DNA of 64,000 nt from DATBJG01 sp963790545 (GCA_963790545.1 CAWBPA010000017.1:992001-1056000); one strand, 5' to 3'; positions 53,691 to 63,525 are shown, numbered from the stretch's first letter. The notes: generated by a model from the letters alone, not told the origin. Translations and numbers: made by a program.

Positions 53691-55180
53691 CCGCGTTTAC
53701 CGCGCGACCTACCGAGAATGCCGCCAAGAATGCCGCGGAGGATCTGCCGCCCAAGTTGACTCCCCACCGTGCGGGCCGTCTGCTTGGCCATCGTCTCGAC
53801 CATGCCCTGTCGGCGCTTGGTGCCCCACAGCAAATCACTGAAGCGGCCGCCCTCCTCGTTTGCGGGCTTCTCCCGTTCGCGCGGCGACTCGGTCGCCGGC
53901 GGGTCTGCGCCCGTGCGTCGAGCGAGCTTTTCATACGCCGACTCGCGGTTCACACGCGAATCGTATTTGCCAGCCACGGGGCTCCGGCTCCGCACGAGCG
54001 TGCGCTCATCAGGTGTCAACGGCCCGATCCGACAGCGCGGCGGGCAAATCACCGTGCGCTCGACCGGCATGGGCACACCCTTGTCCTGCAGCGTCGACAC
54101 CAGCGCCTCTCCGACCCCAAGCTGGGAAATCACTTCTGCCACGTCGAGCTTGGGGTTGGCCACGAATGTTTCTGCGGCGGTCCGTACCGCCTTCTGATCG
54201 CGCGGCGTGTAGGCACGCAACGCGTGCTGAATACGGTTGCCCAATTGTCCGAGAATGTCGTTTGGCACGTCATCCGGAAACTGCGAACAAAAATACACGC
54301 CAACACCCTTGGACCGGATGATTCGGACAACCTGCTCGACCCGCTGTCGGAGTGCTGGCGGCGCATCGTCGAACAGCAGGTGCGCTTCGTCGAAGATGAA
54401 TACCAACTTCGGCTTCTCGAGATCACCAACCTCTGGCAGATTCTCGAACAGCTCTGACAGAAGCCAGAGGAGGAAGCTCGAATATAATCGAGGCTTCAGG
54501 ATGAGCTGATCGGCGACGAGAATGCTCACGATGCCGCGACCGTTGAGATCCGTGCGCATGAGATCCGGGAACTCGAGGGCCGGCTCGCCAAACAAGGTCT
54601 CGCCACCTTCGCGCTCGAGCGTCAAGAGCGACCGCTGTATCGCAGCGACCGACTGCGCGCTCACCAGACCGTACTCGCTCGAGATCGCCTTGCGATTGTC
54701 GGCGACGAAGGCGAGGAGGGCACGGAGATCGTCGAGGTCCAGCAGCAGCAAACCACGATCATCGGCGAGCTTGAACGCAATCTCGAGCACGCCGGCCTGA
54801 GTCTCGTTGAGCTCCAGGATACGGCCGAGCAATGTCGGGCCGACGTCGCTCACAGTCGCGCGGACCGGATGACCGGCCTTGCCGTATAAATCCCAGAAGA
54901 TGACTGGGCTCGCCTCCTGAACAAAACCCTCTACGCCGGTCTGCGCCGCGCGCTGCTGGATCTTCTCGCTCGGAGTGCCCGCGGCAGCGAGACCGGCGAC
55001 ATCGCCCTTGACGTCTGCCATGAACACCGGCACGCCCAGCCGTGAAAACCCTTCAGCCAGCACCATCAGGGAAACCGTCTTACCGGTCCCCGTCGCACCT
55101 GCGATCAGGCCGTGACGGTTCCCGTATCTGGTTTGAAGGTAGACGGGCGCGTCACCACGACCGATCAGGATTTGGTTCAC
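53684..55180 (-). CDS. DUF853 family ATPase (HerA-like)
   Basis: This 498-residue P-loop ATPase of the HerA/FtsK-like superfamily has Walker A G-A-T-G-T-G-K-T (about residues 29-36), Walker B-like L-V-F-I-F-D-E-A-H-L-L-F and a conserved C-S-Q-F-P-D-D-V-P. DUF853 proteins are ATPases of unknown function. It starts three bases after the STAS-like gene stops, within a three-gene operon. Confidence 0.87.
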   Translation of the reverse strand: MNQILIGRGDAPVYLQTRYGNRHGLIAGATGTGKTVSLMVLAEGFSRLGVPVFMADVKGDVAGLAAAGTPSEKIQQRAAQTGVEGFVQEASPVIFWDLYGKAGHPVRATVSDVGPTLLGRILELNETQAGVLEIAFKLADDRGLLLLDLDDLRALLAFVADNRKAISSEYGLVSAQSVAAIQRSLLTLEREGGETLFGEPALEFPDLMRTDLNGRGIVSILVADQLILKPRLYSSFLLWLLSELFENLPEVGDLEKPKLVFIFDEAHLLFDDAPPALRQRVEQVVRIIRSKGVGVYFCSQFPDDVPNDILGQLGNRIQHALRAYTPRDQKAVRTAAETFVANPKLDVAEVISQLGVGEALVSTLQDKGVPMPVERTVICPPRCRIGPLTPDERTLVRSRSPVAGKYDSRVNRESAYEKLARRTGADPPATESPREREKPANEEGGRFSDLLWGTKRRQGMVETMAKQTARTVGSQLGRQILRGILGGILGRSRGKRGK

Positions 55181-55183
55181 GAG

Positions 55184-55558
55184 CTAGGCCTCGCGCAGCC
55201 AGGCAAGTGCAGATTCTCGATCCTTGAACAGCTGCACGTTGTGCGGGCCCGAGTGTGAGAGGGCCTGGAACTGTCGAGCAGCCCCGAACGTCACGGGGTC
55301 TCCCGTCACGATCCCAACCTTCTTCTTACCGATCACGGCCGCGTTTCGCTTGATAAAGTTCACCATTTCGCCGAGCTCAGCCAGCGTGGGCGGGGACGTG
55401 GCCGCTGAAAAATCACACAGGATGTTGAGACCCGGGCGAAACGCCGGATCCTTCATCCAGGCCTGCATGGCCTGAAACCGCTCGGCCTGGGTACTCTCGC
55501 CCTCACCGACGACAAATATCATTCCGGCATCGGCGTCAATTTGGTATGTCAAGGACAT
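55184..55558 (-). CDS. SpoIIAA/STAS-like small protein
   Basis: This 124-residue protein has a beta-strand/helix alternation, V-G-E-G-E-S-T, R-P-G-L-N-I-L-C-D-F-S-A-A-T and K-K-V-G-I-V-T-G-D-P, like the STAS/SpoIIAA-like group of small cytosolic proteins. It lacks a clear anti-sigma partner. Six bases after DUF2255, three before DUF853. Confidence 0.68.
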   Translation of the reverse strand: MSLTYQIDADAGMIFVVGEGESTQAERFQAMQAWMKDPAFRPGLNILCDFSAATSPPTLAELGEMVNFIKRNAAVIGKKKVGIVTGDPVTFGAARQFQALSHSGPHNVQLFKDRESALAWLREA

Positions 55559-55564
55559 GGCTTG

Positions 55565-55984
55565 TCAGCTGGATCGAGTCTTCGCGCGGGACTCGAGAGG
55601 GACTAGTTCCGTGGTTGTGGCTCTGGACTTCGGCTGTCCGAGATCCTTCGCGTATATCAGGGACCCGGGGGTGTTGTATTTCGCGAGATACGCCCGGCTG
55701 ACGGCGTCCTTCAGACGTTCGCCTCGGGTGGGAATCGCGAGAACGGCAATCTCGCGACCGCCAACCATCACGGTGCCACGGGGTTCCTTGAGAAATGTCC
55801 GATACCAACTGCGGGGCTTCAGGCTCCACGAGCGCACGAAGACACGACCATCGACCACGACCGCCCAAATACCAATGAACCGATGTGGCAACACGCCAGC
55901 TCGAATGCGCAGCCCCTTGGACTTGTCGATAGCCGCCAGGACCTCTTCCTTGAAGCGTCGCTTCGCCTGCAAGCGGGCGACCAT
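55565..55984 (-). CDS. DUF2255 family protein
   Basis: This 139-residue soluble protein has W-A-V-V-V-D-G-R-V-F-V-R-S-W, R-S-W-Y-R and the A-Y-L-A-K-Y end, matching DUF2255 (FMN-binding split-barrel-like). It heads a three-gene operon (DUF2255, STAS-like, DUF853). Confidence 0.8.
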   Translation of the reverse strand: MVARLQAKRRFKEEVLAAIDKSKGLRIRAGVLPHRFIGIWAVVVDGRVFVRSWSLKPRSWYRTFLKEPRGTVMVGGREIAVLAIPTRGERLKDAVSRAYLAKYNTPGSLIYAKDLGQPKSRATTTELVPLESRAKTRSS

Positions 55985-56065
55985 AGGGAGGTTACTCTAC
56001 ACCTTTGCCGCGATTTGTGCCGTACGCCCCTGGCGAATCAGTGTGACAAGCTTGGTGACGCGCGA

Positions 56066-57412
56066 TCATGGTCTGCCATTCGTGTGTGGGGACTCGACCA
56101 ACGCCTGATACACCAGAGTCGGAAACTTTTCTCGCAGGTCGGTCGTGTTTGGCAGAAGTTGAATCATCAGCACGATGACGAGTCGTGCGTCAGGGTCGAC
56201 GCGATAGAGCGTCCCGTACGCCCCGCCCCAGCCGAATGCTCCCTGCGAATCGAAACCGTTGGCGCCATACCGGTCGGTGGTCTGAAATCCCAGGCCAAAT
56301 CCCAATCCTGTCGTGGAATGCAGAGAACCCACCTGGTTGGTCGTCATCAATTCGACGGTGCGTGGAGCGAGAATGCGAGTTCCCTCGAGTACTCCGCCGT
56401 GGCGAATCATCTCCAGGAATCGAGCGTAGTCCCGCGCGGTTGAGAGCAACCCGGCGCCGCCGGCAAAGCTCCGGCGAGGTCCATCGACGTAGTCGCCCTG
56501 TCCCCGGGCGCCGGCAGGCGAGCGCGCAATGCGCCCATCGTTTCCATTCCCGTACAACACCGCCAGGCGATCGCGCTCATCGGTGGACAGAAAGAACCGC
56601 GTGTCTTTCATGCCGAGCGGATCGGTAATCCGGGTTCGCACGAACTCGTCGAGCGCCATGCCGGAGACGCGCTCGACCACACATCCCAGAACATCCGTGT
56701 TGTAGCCGTACACCCAGGCTTCGCCCGGCTGGGCCGAAAACGGAAGCGACGCCAGGCGCTCCATGGTTTCGCAGATCGGCTCGTTCTTGTCGGCGGTGTA
56801 CCAGCCGAATCCCGCCGCCGGGCCCAGGCCCTTGGCTTCGTAGAGCGACGCCACGTCGCTCTGGGTCCCGTACGAAATACCGGCCGTGTGCGTCAACAAA
56901 TCACGAATCGTGATCGGACGCTTCGCGGGCACGAAGGTGACGCTACCTTCCTGGCGCACCGCGACCGTTGTCTTGGCAAACGGTGCGATGAAGCGGCTGA
57001 CCGGATCGTTGAGACCGATCTTGCCTTCCTCGACCAGAGACAGGATGGCCACACTCGTCACGGCCTTGGTCTGCGACGCTATGCGGAAGATCGTCTCCAT
57101 CGTCATCCGCCGCCCGGCCTCCCTGTCGCTCCAGCCAACAGCGCGCTCGTACACTGGCTGTCCGTCACGAAGGACGAGAGCCACGGCACCGGCAATACGG
57201 CTCTCGTCCACGTACTGTTGCAGGACGCGATCGATACGCGCCAGGCGCTCGGTCGAGAAGGCCGAGTTGCTTGACGGTTCGCGAGAGGTCCCTGACGCTC
57301 GCACGGGCGCCGTCGGCGGTGCCTCCCTTGGGGCTGCTGCTCGGTTCGATTGGGCAACGCCGGTAGCGCCCAGCACCAGCACGAGCAACATCGAGAACAG
57401 CGCTTTCTTCAT
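56066..57412 (-). CDS. Serine hydrolase, beta-lactamase/esterase family
   Basis: This 448-residue exported protein (signal ends V-A-Q-S) carries the S-x-x-K motif A-S-Q-T-K, the second-motif Tyr in Y-G-Y-N-T and a late G-G-A-Y-G-T box like class C beta-lactamases and EstB-type esterases. GGAGGTCAGA sits before the ATG at 57412, which is preferred to 57424. An HxlR-family regulator lies 50 bases upstream in the same direction. Confidence 0.9.
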   Translation of the reverse strand: MKKALFSMLLVLVLGATGVAQSNRAAAPREAPPTAPVRASGTSREPSSNSAFSTERLARIDRVLQQYVDESRIAGAVALVLRDGQPVYERAVGWSDREAGRRMTMETIFRIASQTKAVTSVAILSLVEEGKIGLNDPVSRFIAPFAKTTVAVRQEGSVTFVPAKRPITIRDLLTHTAGISYGTQSDVASLYEAKGLGPAAGFGWYTADKNEPICETMERLASLPFSAQPGEAWVYGYNTDVLGCVVERVSGMALDEFVRTRITDPLGMKDTRFFLSTDERDRLAVLYGNGNDGRIARSPAGARGQGDYVDGPRRSFAGGAGLLSTARDYARFLEMIRHGGVLEGTRILAPRTVELMTTNQVGSLHSTTGLGFGLGFQTTDRYGANGFDSQGAFGWGGAYGTLYRVDPDARLVIVLMIQLLPNTTDLREKFPTLVYQALVESPHTNGRP

Positions 57413-57462
57413 TCTGACCTCCACGCGGCCGCGTCATCAGTCTGACGGGTCGCTCGATTGAT

Positions 57463-57825
57463 TCAGATGGCCGTCTGACCTGCGATCGTCTCGCGCTCCA
57501 GATGCTTGACACCCCAGCTCCAGAGCGTCTCGAAAACAGGCCCGAGCGTCCGACCGTAGGGTGTCAGAGCGTACGACACTCGAAGCACCCGTGTGCGGTG
57601 CATTGCCGAGCGCACCACGATCCCGTCCGCCTCCAGTTGTCGAAGGTGCTGCCGCAAGACTTTGGCTGTCACACCAGGCATCGCGCGATGAAGGTCCCCG
57701 AACCCTCGCGCACGCTCACCGAGCCGGCGGCAAATCATCGGCTTCCAACGGCCCTCGATGACGCGTATCGCTGTATAGACGGGACAGCGATCGCGCTCAC
57801 TGTAGCTGTCACGACGAACACCCAC
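57463..57825 (-). CDS. HxlR-family transcriptional regulator
   Basis: This is a 120-residue winged helix-turn-helix protein with G-R-W-K-P-M-I-C-R-R-L, V-L-R-Q-H-L-R-Q-L-E-A-D-G-I-V and S-Y-A-L-T-P-Y-G-R. It lies upstream of the serine hydrolase and divergent from the VOC gene, so it probably regulates one or both. The single conserved N-terminal Cys is of the kind used for redox sensing by some HxlR members. Confidence 0.92.
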   Translation of the reverse strand: MGVRRDSYSERDRCPVYTAIRVIEGRWKPMICRRLGERARGFGDLHRAMPGVTAKVLRQHLRQLEADGIVVRSAMHRTRVLRVSYALTPYGRTLGPVFETLWSWGVKHLERETIAGQTAI

Positions 57826-57912
57826 GGCTGCGCCCCCTTTTGACCGGGTACTTGAAAGTGCCTAATTGTAATGCGGCTACGCTCGTCCATAGACTGGAGT
57901 GCGGAGGGTCCC

Positions 57913-58302
57913 GTGGCATCGACACGTGTGTTTCGCGTCATCCTGCCGGTCTCGGGTATCGAGAATGCTGCGGCGTTCTATCGGGCGGTCCTGGAGCAGC
58001 CTGGCGTGCGGGTATCCCCGGGGCGGCACTATTTCGGGTGTACCGGCGTCATCCTGGCGTGCTTCGACCCCAGGGCCGACGGCGACCCGTGGGACGCCAC
58101 ACCCAACCCCGATCATGTCTATCTTGCTGTCCCGGATCTCGACGCGTGTTACGAGCGCGTCGCTGCCGCGCCCGGGAGCGTCATCCGCGAACCCATTCGG
58201 ACACAACCTTGGGGTGAACGCAGCTTTTACTCGACCGACCCGTTCGGGAACAAGTTGTGTTTTGTGGACGACCGGACGCTGTTTACGGCGGGCCTTATCT
58301 GA
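57913..58302 (+). CDS. VOC family protein (glyoxalase/bleomycin-resistance fold)
   Basis: This 129-residue protein has the VOC pattern: V-F-R-V-I-L-P-V-S-G-I-E-N-A-A-A-F-Y-R, F-D-P-R-A-D, H-V-Y-L-A-V-P-D-L and Y-S-T-D-P-F-G-N-K-L-C-F-V-D. GGAGG precedes the GTG at 57913 by five or six bases, so that start is chosen over the ATG at 57871. Divergent from the HxlR regulator. Substrate unknown. Confidence 0.85.
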   Translation: MASTRVFRVILPVSGIENAAAFYRAVLEQPGVRVSPGRHYFGCTGVILACFDPRADGDPWDATPNPDHVYLAVPDLDACYERVAAAPGSVIREPIRTQPWGERSFYSTDPFGNKLCFVDDRTLFTAGLI

Positions 58303-58397
58303 CTCGGGGTTCGGGATTCGGGGTTCGGGATTCGGGGTTCGGGATTCGGAATCCGTCCCGAGTCCCGAATCCCGAATCCCGAATCCCGAATCCCGAG
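58303..58397. repeat. Tandem GGGATTC-type repeat with inverted half
   Basis: Repeats of about 8 bases (TTCGGGAT, GGGGTTCG) are followed by the complementary series (CCCGAATC). The two halves can pair as one long hairpin between convergent genes (58302 and 58398). A smaller relative is at 19945-19975. Confidence 0.75.
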
Positions 58398-59408
58398 TTA
58401 GAACCAACCCGATCGCTTGAAATGGAGGTAGAGCGCGGCGCACGCTGTGAAGGTCAGCCCCAACACGACTGGGTATCCGTACTGCCACCGCAATTCGGGC
58501 ATCCAGTCGAAGTTCATCCCGTAGATGCCGGCGACCATCGTGGGTATCGCAATGATGGCGGCCCACCCTGCGAACGTTTTGGTCACCTCATTCTGTGCGA
58601 TTGAAATAAATGCAAAGCTCGCCTCGAGGGCTGTCGTCAGCAGCTCACGCAGCGTATCGACCATCTCGTTGATACGAATGGCGTGGTCGTACACATCCCG
58701 AAAGTACAGCTTCGTGTCGTCGCCAATCAACGCCACATCGAACCGGGACAATCGATTGCAGATGTCAATGAGAGGCGACACGACCGCCTTGACCTCGAGC
58801 AGCTCGCGCTTGAGCTGGTACACCTGCGTGGTGGTATCGCGACTGAACGCCTCACTGAAGATTTGCTCTTCGAGCACCTGCAGCTCCTCGGCCAGCGCGT
58901 CAACAATCGGAAAATACTGGTCGACGATGGAGTCCATCAGTGCGTAGAGGGCAAATCCCGGCCCCTTGCGCAGGAGTTGGGGCGTGGATTCGCAGCGCGT
59001 CCGCACGTCAGCATAGGACAAGGACGACCCGTGCCGGACCGACACGATGTAGTTGGGACCTACGAAGAAATGTGTCTCACCGAATGAAAGCCGGCGCCCG
59101 TCACCGCCCAGCTGGACGGTCCTCAACACCATAAAGAGCGAGTCGCCGAACATCTCGACTTTGGGGCGTTGATGGGCGCGATGGGCGTCCTCGATCGCAA
59201 GGTCGTGCAGTCCGAATTCCACCTGCACGTGTCGCAGCAACTCCTCGCTCGGCTCGTGCAGGCCAATCCAGATGAACCGACCCGGGAGTTTGAGGACCTC
59301 ACTGATGTCGCCGATGTCGACGGCACGATCGCGCTGGCCATCGGCATAGGCCACGCAGTTGACGACCGCACTCCTCATCGCCTCGGTGCCGGTTCCGGTC
59401 ACGGTCAT
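58398..59408 (-). CDS. corA: CorA-family magnesium/divalent cation transporter
   Basis: This 336-residue membrane transporter has the signature Y-G-M-N-F between the two C-terminal helices (I-A-I-P-T-M-V-A-G-I and P-V-V-L-G-L-T-F-T-A-C-A-A-L-Y-L-H-F). The long cytoplasmic funnel carries H-R-A-H-Q-R-P-K-V-E and K-R-E-L-L-E-V-K. It forms pentamers for Mg2+/Co2+ uptake. It follows the methyltransferase by 14 bases. Confidence 0.95.
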   Translation of the reverse strand: MTVTGTGTEAMRSAVVNCVAYADGQRDRAVDIGDISEVLKLPGRFIWIGLHEPSEELLRHVQVEFGLHDLAIEDAHRAHQRPKVEMFGDSLFMVLRTVQLGGDGRRLSFGETHFFVGPNYIVSVRHGSSLSYADVRTRCESTPQLLRKGPGFALYALMDSIVDQYFPIVDALAEELQVLEEQIFSEAFSRDTTTQVYQLKRELLEVKAVVSPLIDICNRLSRFDVALIGDDTKLYFRDVYDHAIRINEMVDTLRELLTTALEASFAFISIAQNEVTKTFAGWAAIIAIPTMVAGIYGMNFDWMPELRWQYGYPVVLGLTFTACAALYLHFKRSGWF

Positions 59409-59422
59409 GATTGGGCCCCCAA

Positions 59423-60235
59423 TCAGAGACGTCTGCCGACCCCAAGCAGATGGAAGCTGGTTCCAAGCAGCTCCTCTTCGTCCTCGACCATTTGCGCGTA
59501 CTTGACCGCCAGTTCGTACATCCGACCCTTCTTATCGACCCAGTCGTCCAATTGCTTGATGACAGCAATCGGGCTCTCTATGCCCGCAATCCTCTCACAG
59601 ACCAACCCGGATTGTTGGATCTCGCTACGAAGCTCGTCGGGCCGATGGAAGAACCCCGTGCCAAGGTGCGACCGTCTTTGGAGGGGATTTCGATGCTGGC
59701 CGTCGCGAAGGGCTCCATCCACCAACGCTTCGAACTCGGGATCGCTGAATCAATCGTTGCGGAAGCCGGCCAGCATCGACGCAAACCGGGAGATGGCGGT
59801 GCAGATCACGCGGCCACCCGGCTTCACGACACGCGCACATTGGCGTAGCGCTCTGAGCCGGTGGTCTTGCTCGGTCATGTGATAGAGGGGCCCCATCAGG
59901 AGAACGGAATCGGCGAAGGCATCGGGGAAGGACAGCGCCACGGCATCGCCGATGCTGGCGGATCCAAGTATGAGAGACCGAGCGCTGGCCTTTTCGCGGA
60001 CCATCTCGACATGACGAGGTACCAAATCCACGACGTGCACGTCGTGTCCCTGCTCAGCGATCCACAGGGAGTAGACGCCGGTACCCCCGCCAACATCGAC
60101 CACGGTTTGCTTTTGACCAAGATACTGAGAGATCAACGCAATCGTCCGCTCGTACTCCCATCGGCCAATGCCATCGGCGAGTCTGGCCTCCTCGTCCTGG
60201 GCTTCGGTGTAGTGCTGGATAATCTCGTCGCTCAT
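59423..60235 (-). pseudogene. SAM-dependent methyltransferase, in-frame TGA stop
   Basis: A class I methyltransferase of about 270 residues has V-D-V-G-G-G-T-G-V-Y-S-L-W (motif I), H-V-V-D-L-V, M-G-P-L-Y-H-M-T and V-K-P-G-G-R. A TGA stop at 59752-59750 (after F-R-N-D) splits it, but the frame is unbroken on both sides: F-S-D-P-E-F-E-A-L-V continues to 59423. The TGA may have been TGG. No frame change is needed, unlike the other broken genes. Either a real nonsense mutation or a base error. Confidence 0.8.
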
Positions 60236-60446
60236 AGGGCGTCTCTATACAGCGCCTTGGCCGCGCAGAGTACCACACCGCCATCCGAAGGCTCCTTCTT
60301 GCCGGTGCGTCGTTGAGGGAAGGTGTCGGGCTTATCGCCGGACCGAACGTCGATATTTGTGATGCTTGCGTGCGCGTGGCCGAGCAGACCCTGGTGGGTC
60401 GTGTCGAAAGTCCAGAGACGTTCAGGCGCGCCAGGACATCTGGCGT
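60236..60446. other. Intergenic region, nothing recognised
   Basis: About 210 bases upstream of the methyltransferase start and after the small zinc-ribbon gene. Open frames here show no family resemblance. Confidence 0.25.
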
Positions 60447-60653
60447 TCAGGATGCCTTGCGCCCGGATGAACGCTTCGGCGGTCGAACACTGTGCTTGTC
60501 GGCTCGGACAACCGGCGGCACGTCAAGTTTGCCCGTCGTCTGATCCACCATGAGCTCCAGGCGGCAGATATGGCAGCGATACACGGTGCCTGATTTCGGC
60601 ATGTCTTCCCGATGTTGGATGCTCATTCCGCACGCGGGGCACTTCCACGGCAT
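60447..60653 (-). CDS. Small zinc-ribbon protein
   Basis: This 68-residue protein has two C-x-x-C pairs (C-P-A-C and C-H-I-C, about 20 residues apart) that can bind zinc, and a Lys/Arg-rich tail. The compact ribbon resembles rubredoxin-like or Zn-finger adaptor domains. Function unknown; it could bind nucleic acid or a protein. Confidence 0.6.
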   Translation of the reverse strand: MPWKCPACGMSIQHREDMPKSGTVYRCHICRLELMVDQTTGKLDVPPVVRADKHSVRPPKRSSGRKAS

Positions 60654-60724
60654 CAGAAACCACCTGGAGCAGTCGTCAGTCCTCAGTCGTCACGTATCGG
60701 TTCAGAAAACGCCGAAGAACACCC

Positions 60725-61423
60725 TCAATCGGCAGACCTGCTCGTGATGCGCGCCCAGGCCATCGTGGTCCGTGGACCTACGTGTAGTGCTGATGGACGA
60801 TCGCGCGCAATCCACAAGGCCCGCAGCGACGCAAATGCCAACGCCAGAAACGCGATGGCGCAGATGCGATACGTGACGGCCGCCCAATAAACGCCGGCGG
60901 TTCCCAGCACGCGGTCGACCAGCCACGCGAAGAGCAGTGCCCAGACGACCGACGACAGCATGAAGCCCCCGAAAAACGCCGCGTAACTGACCACGCCGGG
61001 TTCTTCTACGCCAACGGCCCCCAGAGCGCTGCCCAAGGCGGCCCAGTAACCGACATTTTGAGGATTGGTCAACGACAGCAGGATCCCGGAGCGCAGTGCG
61101 GACCGACTGGCCTCAACCGATGTTGCCCTGACAGCAAATCGATCCGTGCTGGCCTGCCACGATTCCCACGCCAGCCAGACAAGGTAGATCGCACCAGCTA
61201 TGCCAATGGGGGTACGAACCGAGGGGAGCTGCAGCAGCAACCCGACACCAGCCAGGCCAAGCACGGCCCAGAGCGCATCCCCCACCAGCGATCCAATCTG
61301 TACCGCCAGCGCGGGACGGAAGCCGCCCCGCACACCGCGACGCACGGTCTCGGCAAACACTGGGCCGGGAGCGGCATTGAACACCAGACCCAGGCCAAAT
61401 GCGGCGACAAGAATGTTCAGCAC
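60725..61423 (-). CDS. LysE/RhtB family amino-acid exporter
   Basis: This 232-residue membrane protein has G-L-V-F-N-A-A-P-G-P-V-F-A-E-T, I-G-S-L-V-G-D-A-L-W, G-I-A-G-A-I-Y-L-V-W-L-A-W and L-L-S-L-T-N-P-Q-N-V, typical of the family. It probably exports an amino acid or similar. Adjacent to the next gene with no gap. Confidence 0.92.
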   Translation of the reverse strand: MLNILVAAFGLGLVFNAAPGPVFAETVRRGVRGGFRPALAVQIGSLVGDALWAVLGLAGVGLLLQLPSVRTPIGIAGAIYLVWLAWESWQASTDRFAVRATSVEASRSALRSGILLSLTNPQNVGYWAALGSALGAVGVEEPGVVSYAAFFGGFMLSSVVWALLFAWLVDRVLGTAGVYWAAVTYRICAIAFLALAFASLRALWIARDRPSALHVGPRTTMAWARITSRSAD

Positions 61424-62453
61424 CTACTTTTCTTCGATCGGCCCCACGACTGCCCCCTCCTTTGAGCGAGCCGCACTGAGAATGTTGATGAGCGCCCGGT
61501 TCCCTTCGTGACACTGGTACTGCATGATTCGTTCGCCGTCATTCATCGTCAACGGTATGGCAAACGTCCAGGGCCGCGTCCAGCTGGAGGGGTCCTCAAC
61601 CGTGACCGACCACTCGATCTTATCGGCCGCTATCCGCTTGAAGCGCTCGACGAGGCGCAAGGTGTCGGCAACGGCGTTGCGATACGTGCTGCGGTCCCGA
61701 AAATTGGTCGTTTCGACCACCAACGTGTCACCTTCCCAGCGCCCGCGTGCATCACCCAGATCAGAGCGAATCTGACCGGACGCGTGGGGTCGGCCATCGA
61801 GTGGAATCAGGCGCGTGTCGTGGATCATTTCGTAACGGATGGCAACCCACCCGGGCGCCTGCACGATTTGATAGGAATTTCCGTAGCCGCCGGGCAGCAT
61901 CGACCCGGGCAAACCGCGCGTGATACACCGATCCCACAGGCTGAAGTCCTCGGGACCGTTGAAGGGCCCGCTGCCAAAACTTCCCGTCTGAGGCCTCAGG
62001 GCATTCCGCCGTTGTGCCTCCGCCGTTTGAGGCGGGATCAATCCGTCGGCCGGCTCAACGACAAACCAGGCGCGACTCCCCTTGGTGACCTCGTAGATGT
62101 CCCTGAACTCGGCCGAATTGCCGATCCGGCCTTCAGGGTCTCCGCCGAAAAACTTCGCACGGTCGAGCGCATCCTGCTGCCGGTCCTGTACGACAGCGGC
62201 CAACTCCTGAGGGGTGACGTCGTCTGGTTGGCGCCCCTTGAACGCGGCCGGACGTTCGAAAGGCGTGCCGTACTCGGTACTTATTGGTGTAATTCCCCTG
62301 CAGATCGGGATCACCCCAGGGCGTTCGCGGGGTCGCCCACCCCCCCGCGGACGTGGATGACGTGTCCGTGACTTGGGCTGGCAGGGAGTCGCCCGACACC
62401 ATCATGACGGCGAACGCCGTCACACCGCACGCCCGAAGAAACTGACTCTTCAT
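61424..62453 (-). pseudogene. Exported acidobacterial protein, unknown, one frameshift
   Basis: This is a protein of about 342 residues. The signal peptide (M-K-S-Q-F-L-R-A-C-G-V-T) ends near S-L-P-A-Q and is followed by R-T-P-W-G-D-P-D-L-Q-G-N-Y-T-N, typical of a widespread family of acidobacterial secreted proteins annotated only as hypothetical. The rest continues in another frame from P-F-E-R-P-A-A-F. The break is at 62276-62280, where the plus strand reads GGTAC; GTAC restores N-K-Y-E-Y-G-T-P-F-E-R-P. C-terminal E-G-N-R-A-L-I-N-I-L and other blocks are conserved. Next to LysE. Confidence 0.78.
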
Positions 62454-62531
62454 GCTGCCCTCCCGGTGAACCAGCGTAGCACTGCTGAAAGGCTATTCTC
62501 GCGTGCTTCCGAATCGGCGACAAGAAGGCAC

Positions 62532-63525
62532 CTAGTCATAAGGATCCCACGCCGGTGCACCCACGCGCAGGTGTTCTTCGACGCGCAGACGGATGACATC
62601 CGGCGAAATCGAGGTGTTCAGGCTACCCTCCAGATGCAGCCTGGGCGTAATTTGGTCGACGCCGTCGAATACCCATCGCCCCTGGCTCTGTTCCAGTTGA
62701 TTCAGCTCGGCCGCAAGGTTTGTGAGGTCCACTCTGGGTGCCGGTCTGCGAGAAACCATCTGCACCCAGCCCTCGTACCGGGTCCTGAAGCTCAGCCTGA
62801 TGGGCCCGCATCAGAAACAATCGACTGCAGGTCGTTCGGTTGTGCAGGGCAAACGGATGACATTCGGCGAGCTGTTGTTTCGTGAATCGATGCACCCGAT
62901 CGGCCGACAGGTGTTCCGGTAGACGTACCACCGCCAGGTCGAGGCCGGGCCTCTCCTCGATGGTGACAAGCCCCTTGTCGATCAAGTCCTCGCTTGCGGT
63001 CAGTTTCGCATCCTCAGCCTCCCACAATGAGCGGTAGTCGCTCAGGTTTGTGAGAAGCCGCGGCAGGATCTCGAGCTGCCGGACGTACATTTCGCCGGCC
63101 ATCTGTGGATACGGCAGCTTGAAGAGTCCCGGTGGCAGAGGCGATGTCAATGGATCGGCATGAGCCGAAAGAGTAAACGCGATGCGTGCCGCGTCGCGCC
63201 TCGCAAAAACGCCGAAGTCTCCTGCCTGTGCCACATCGAGCAGCAGGTCGCGGTGCTCGGTCGCCAGCGCTGGCTGAAGGAGGGCGAAGATCCCGACCAG
63301 TCCATCCTCGTCGAAATGGTTATTGGAGACCACCTCAACCTGAACGCGCAAGCGTGGCGTGTCGAGATACTTGAAGACGCTGGCCGTGGAAGTATCGCCT
63401 TTGAGCTCGGCAGACGTCCCGCTCTTCGGCCAATGCGAGAGCGTCAGAACTGTGCTCTCGGTTCGGGCACCATCGACGATCACATTCGGCTCGGCACCGG
63501 TCTCCGTGTACGCGAGAAAACCCAT
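62532..63525 (-). pseudogene. DUF6687-like protein, one frameshift
   Basis: This is a protein of about 330 residues with N-V-I-V-D-G-A-R-T-E-S-T-V-L-T-L-S-H-W-P near the start, which I recall as the DUF6687 pattern (not confirmed). D-L-A-V-V-R-L-P and A-L-H-N-R-T-T-C-S-R-L-F-L lie further along. The frame changes at 62775-62779, where the plus strand reads GTACC; removing one base gives L-Q-D-P-Y-E-G-W-V-Q-M-V-S-R. The remaining C-terminus reads into P-A-W-D-P-Y-D. No signal peptide. Function unknown. Confidence 0.75.

Noticed and set aside
59740..59760. TGA as selenocysteine codon in the methyltransferase
   Set aside because: No sign of a SECIS-like hairpin and no Cys/Sec position is expected there.
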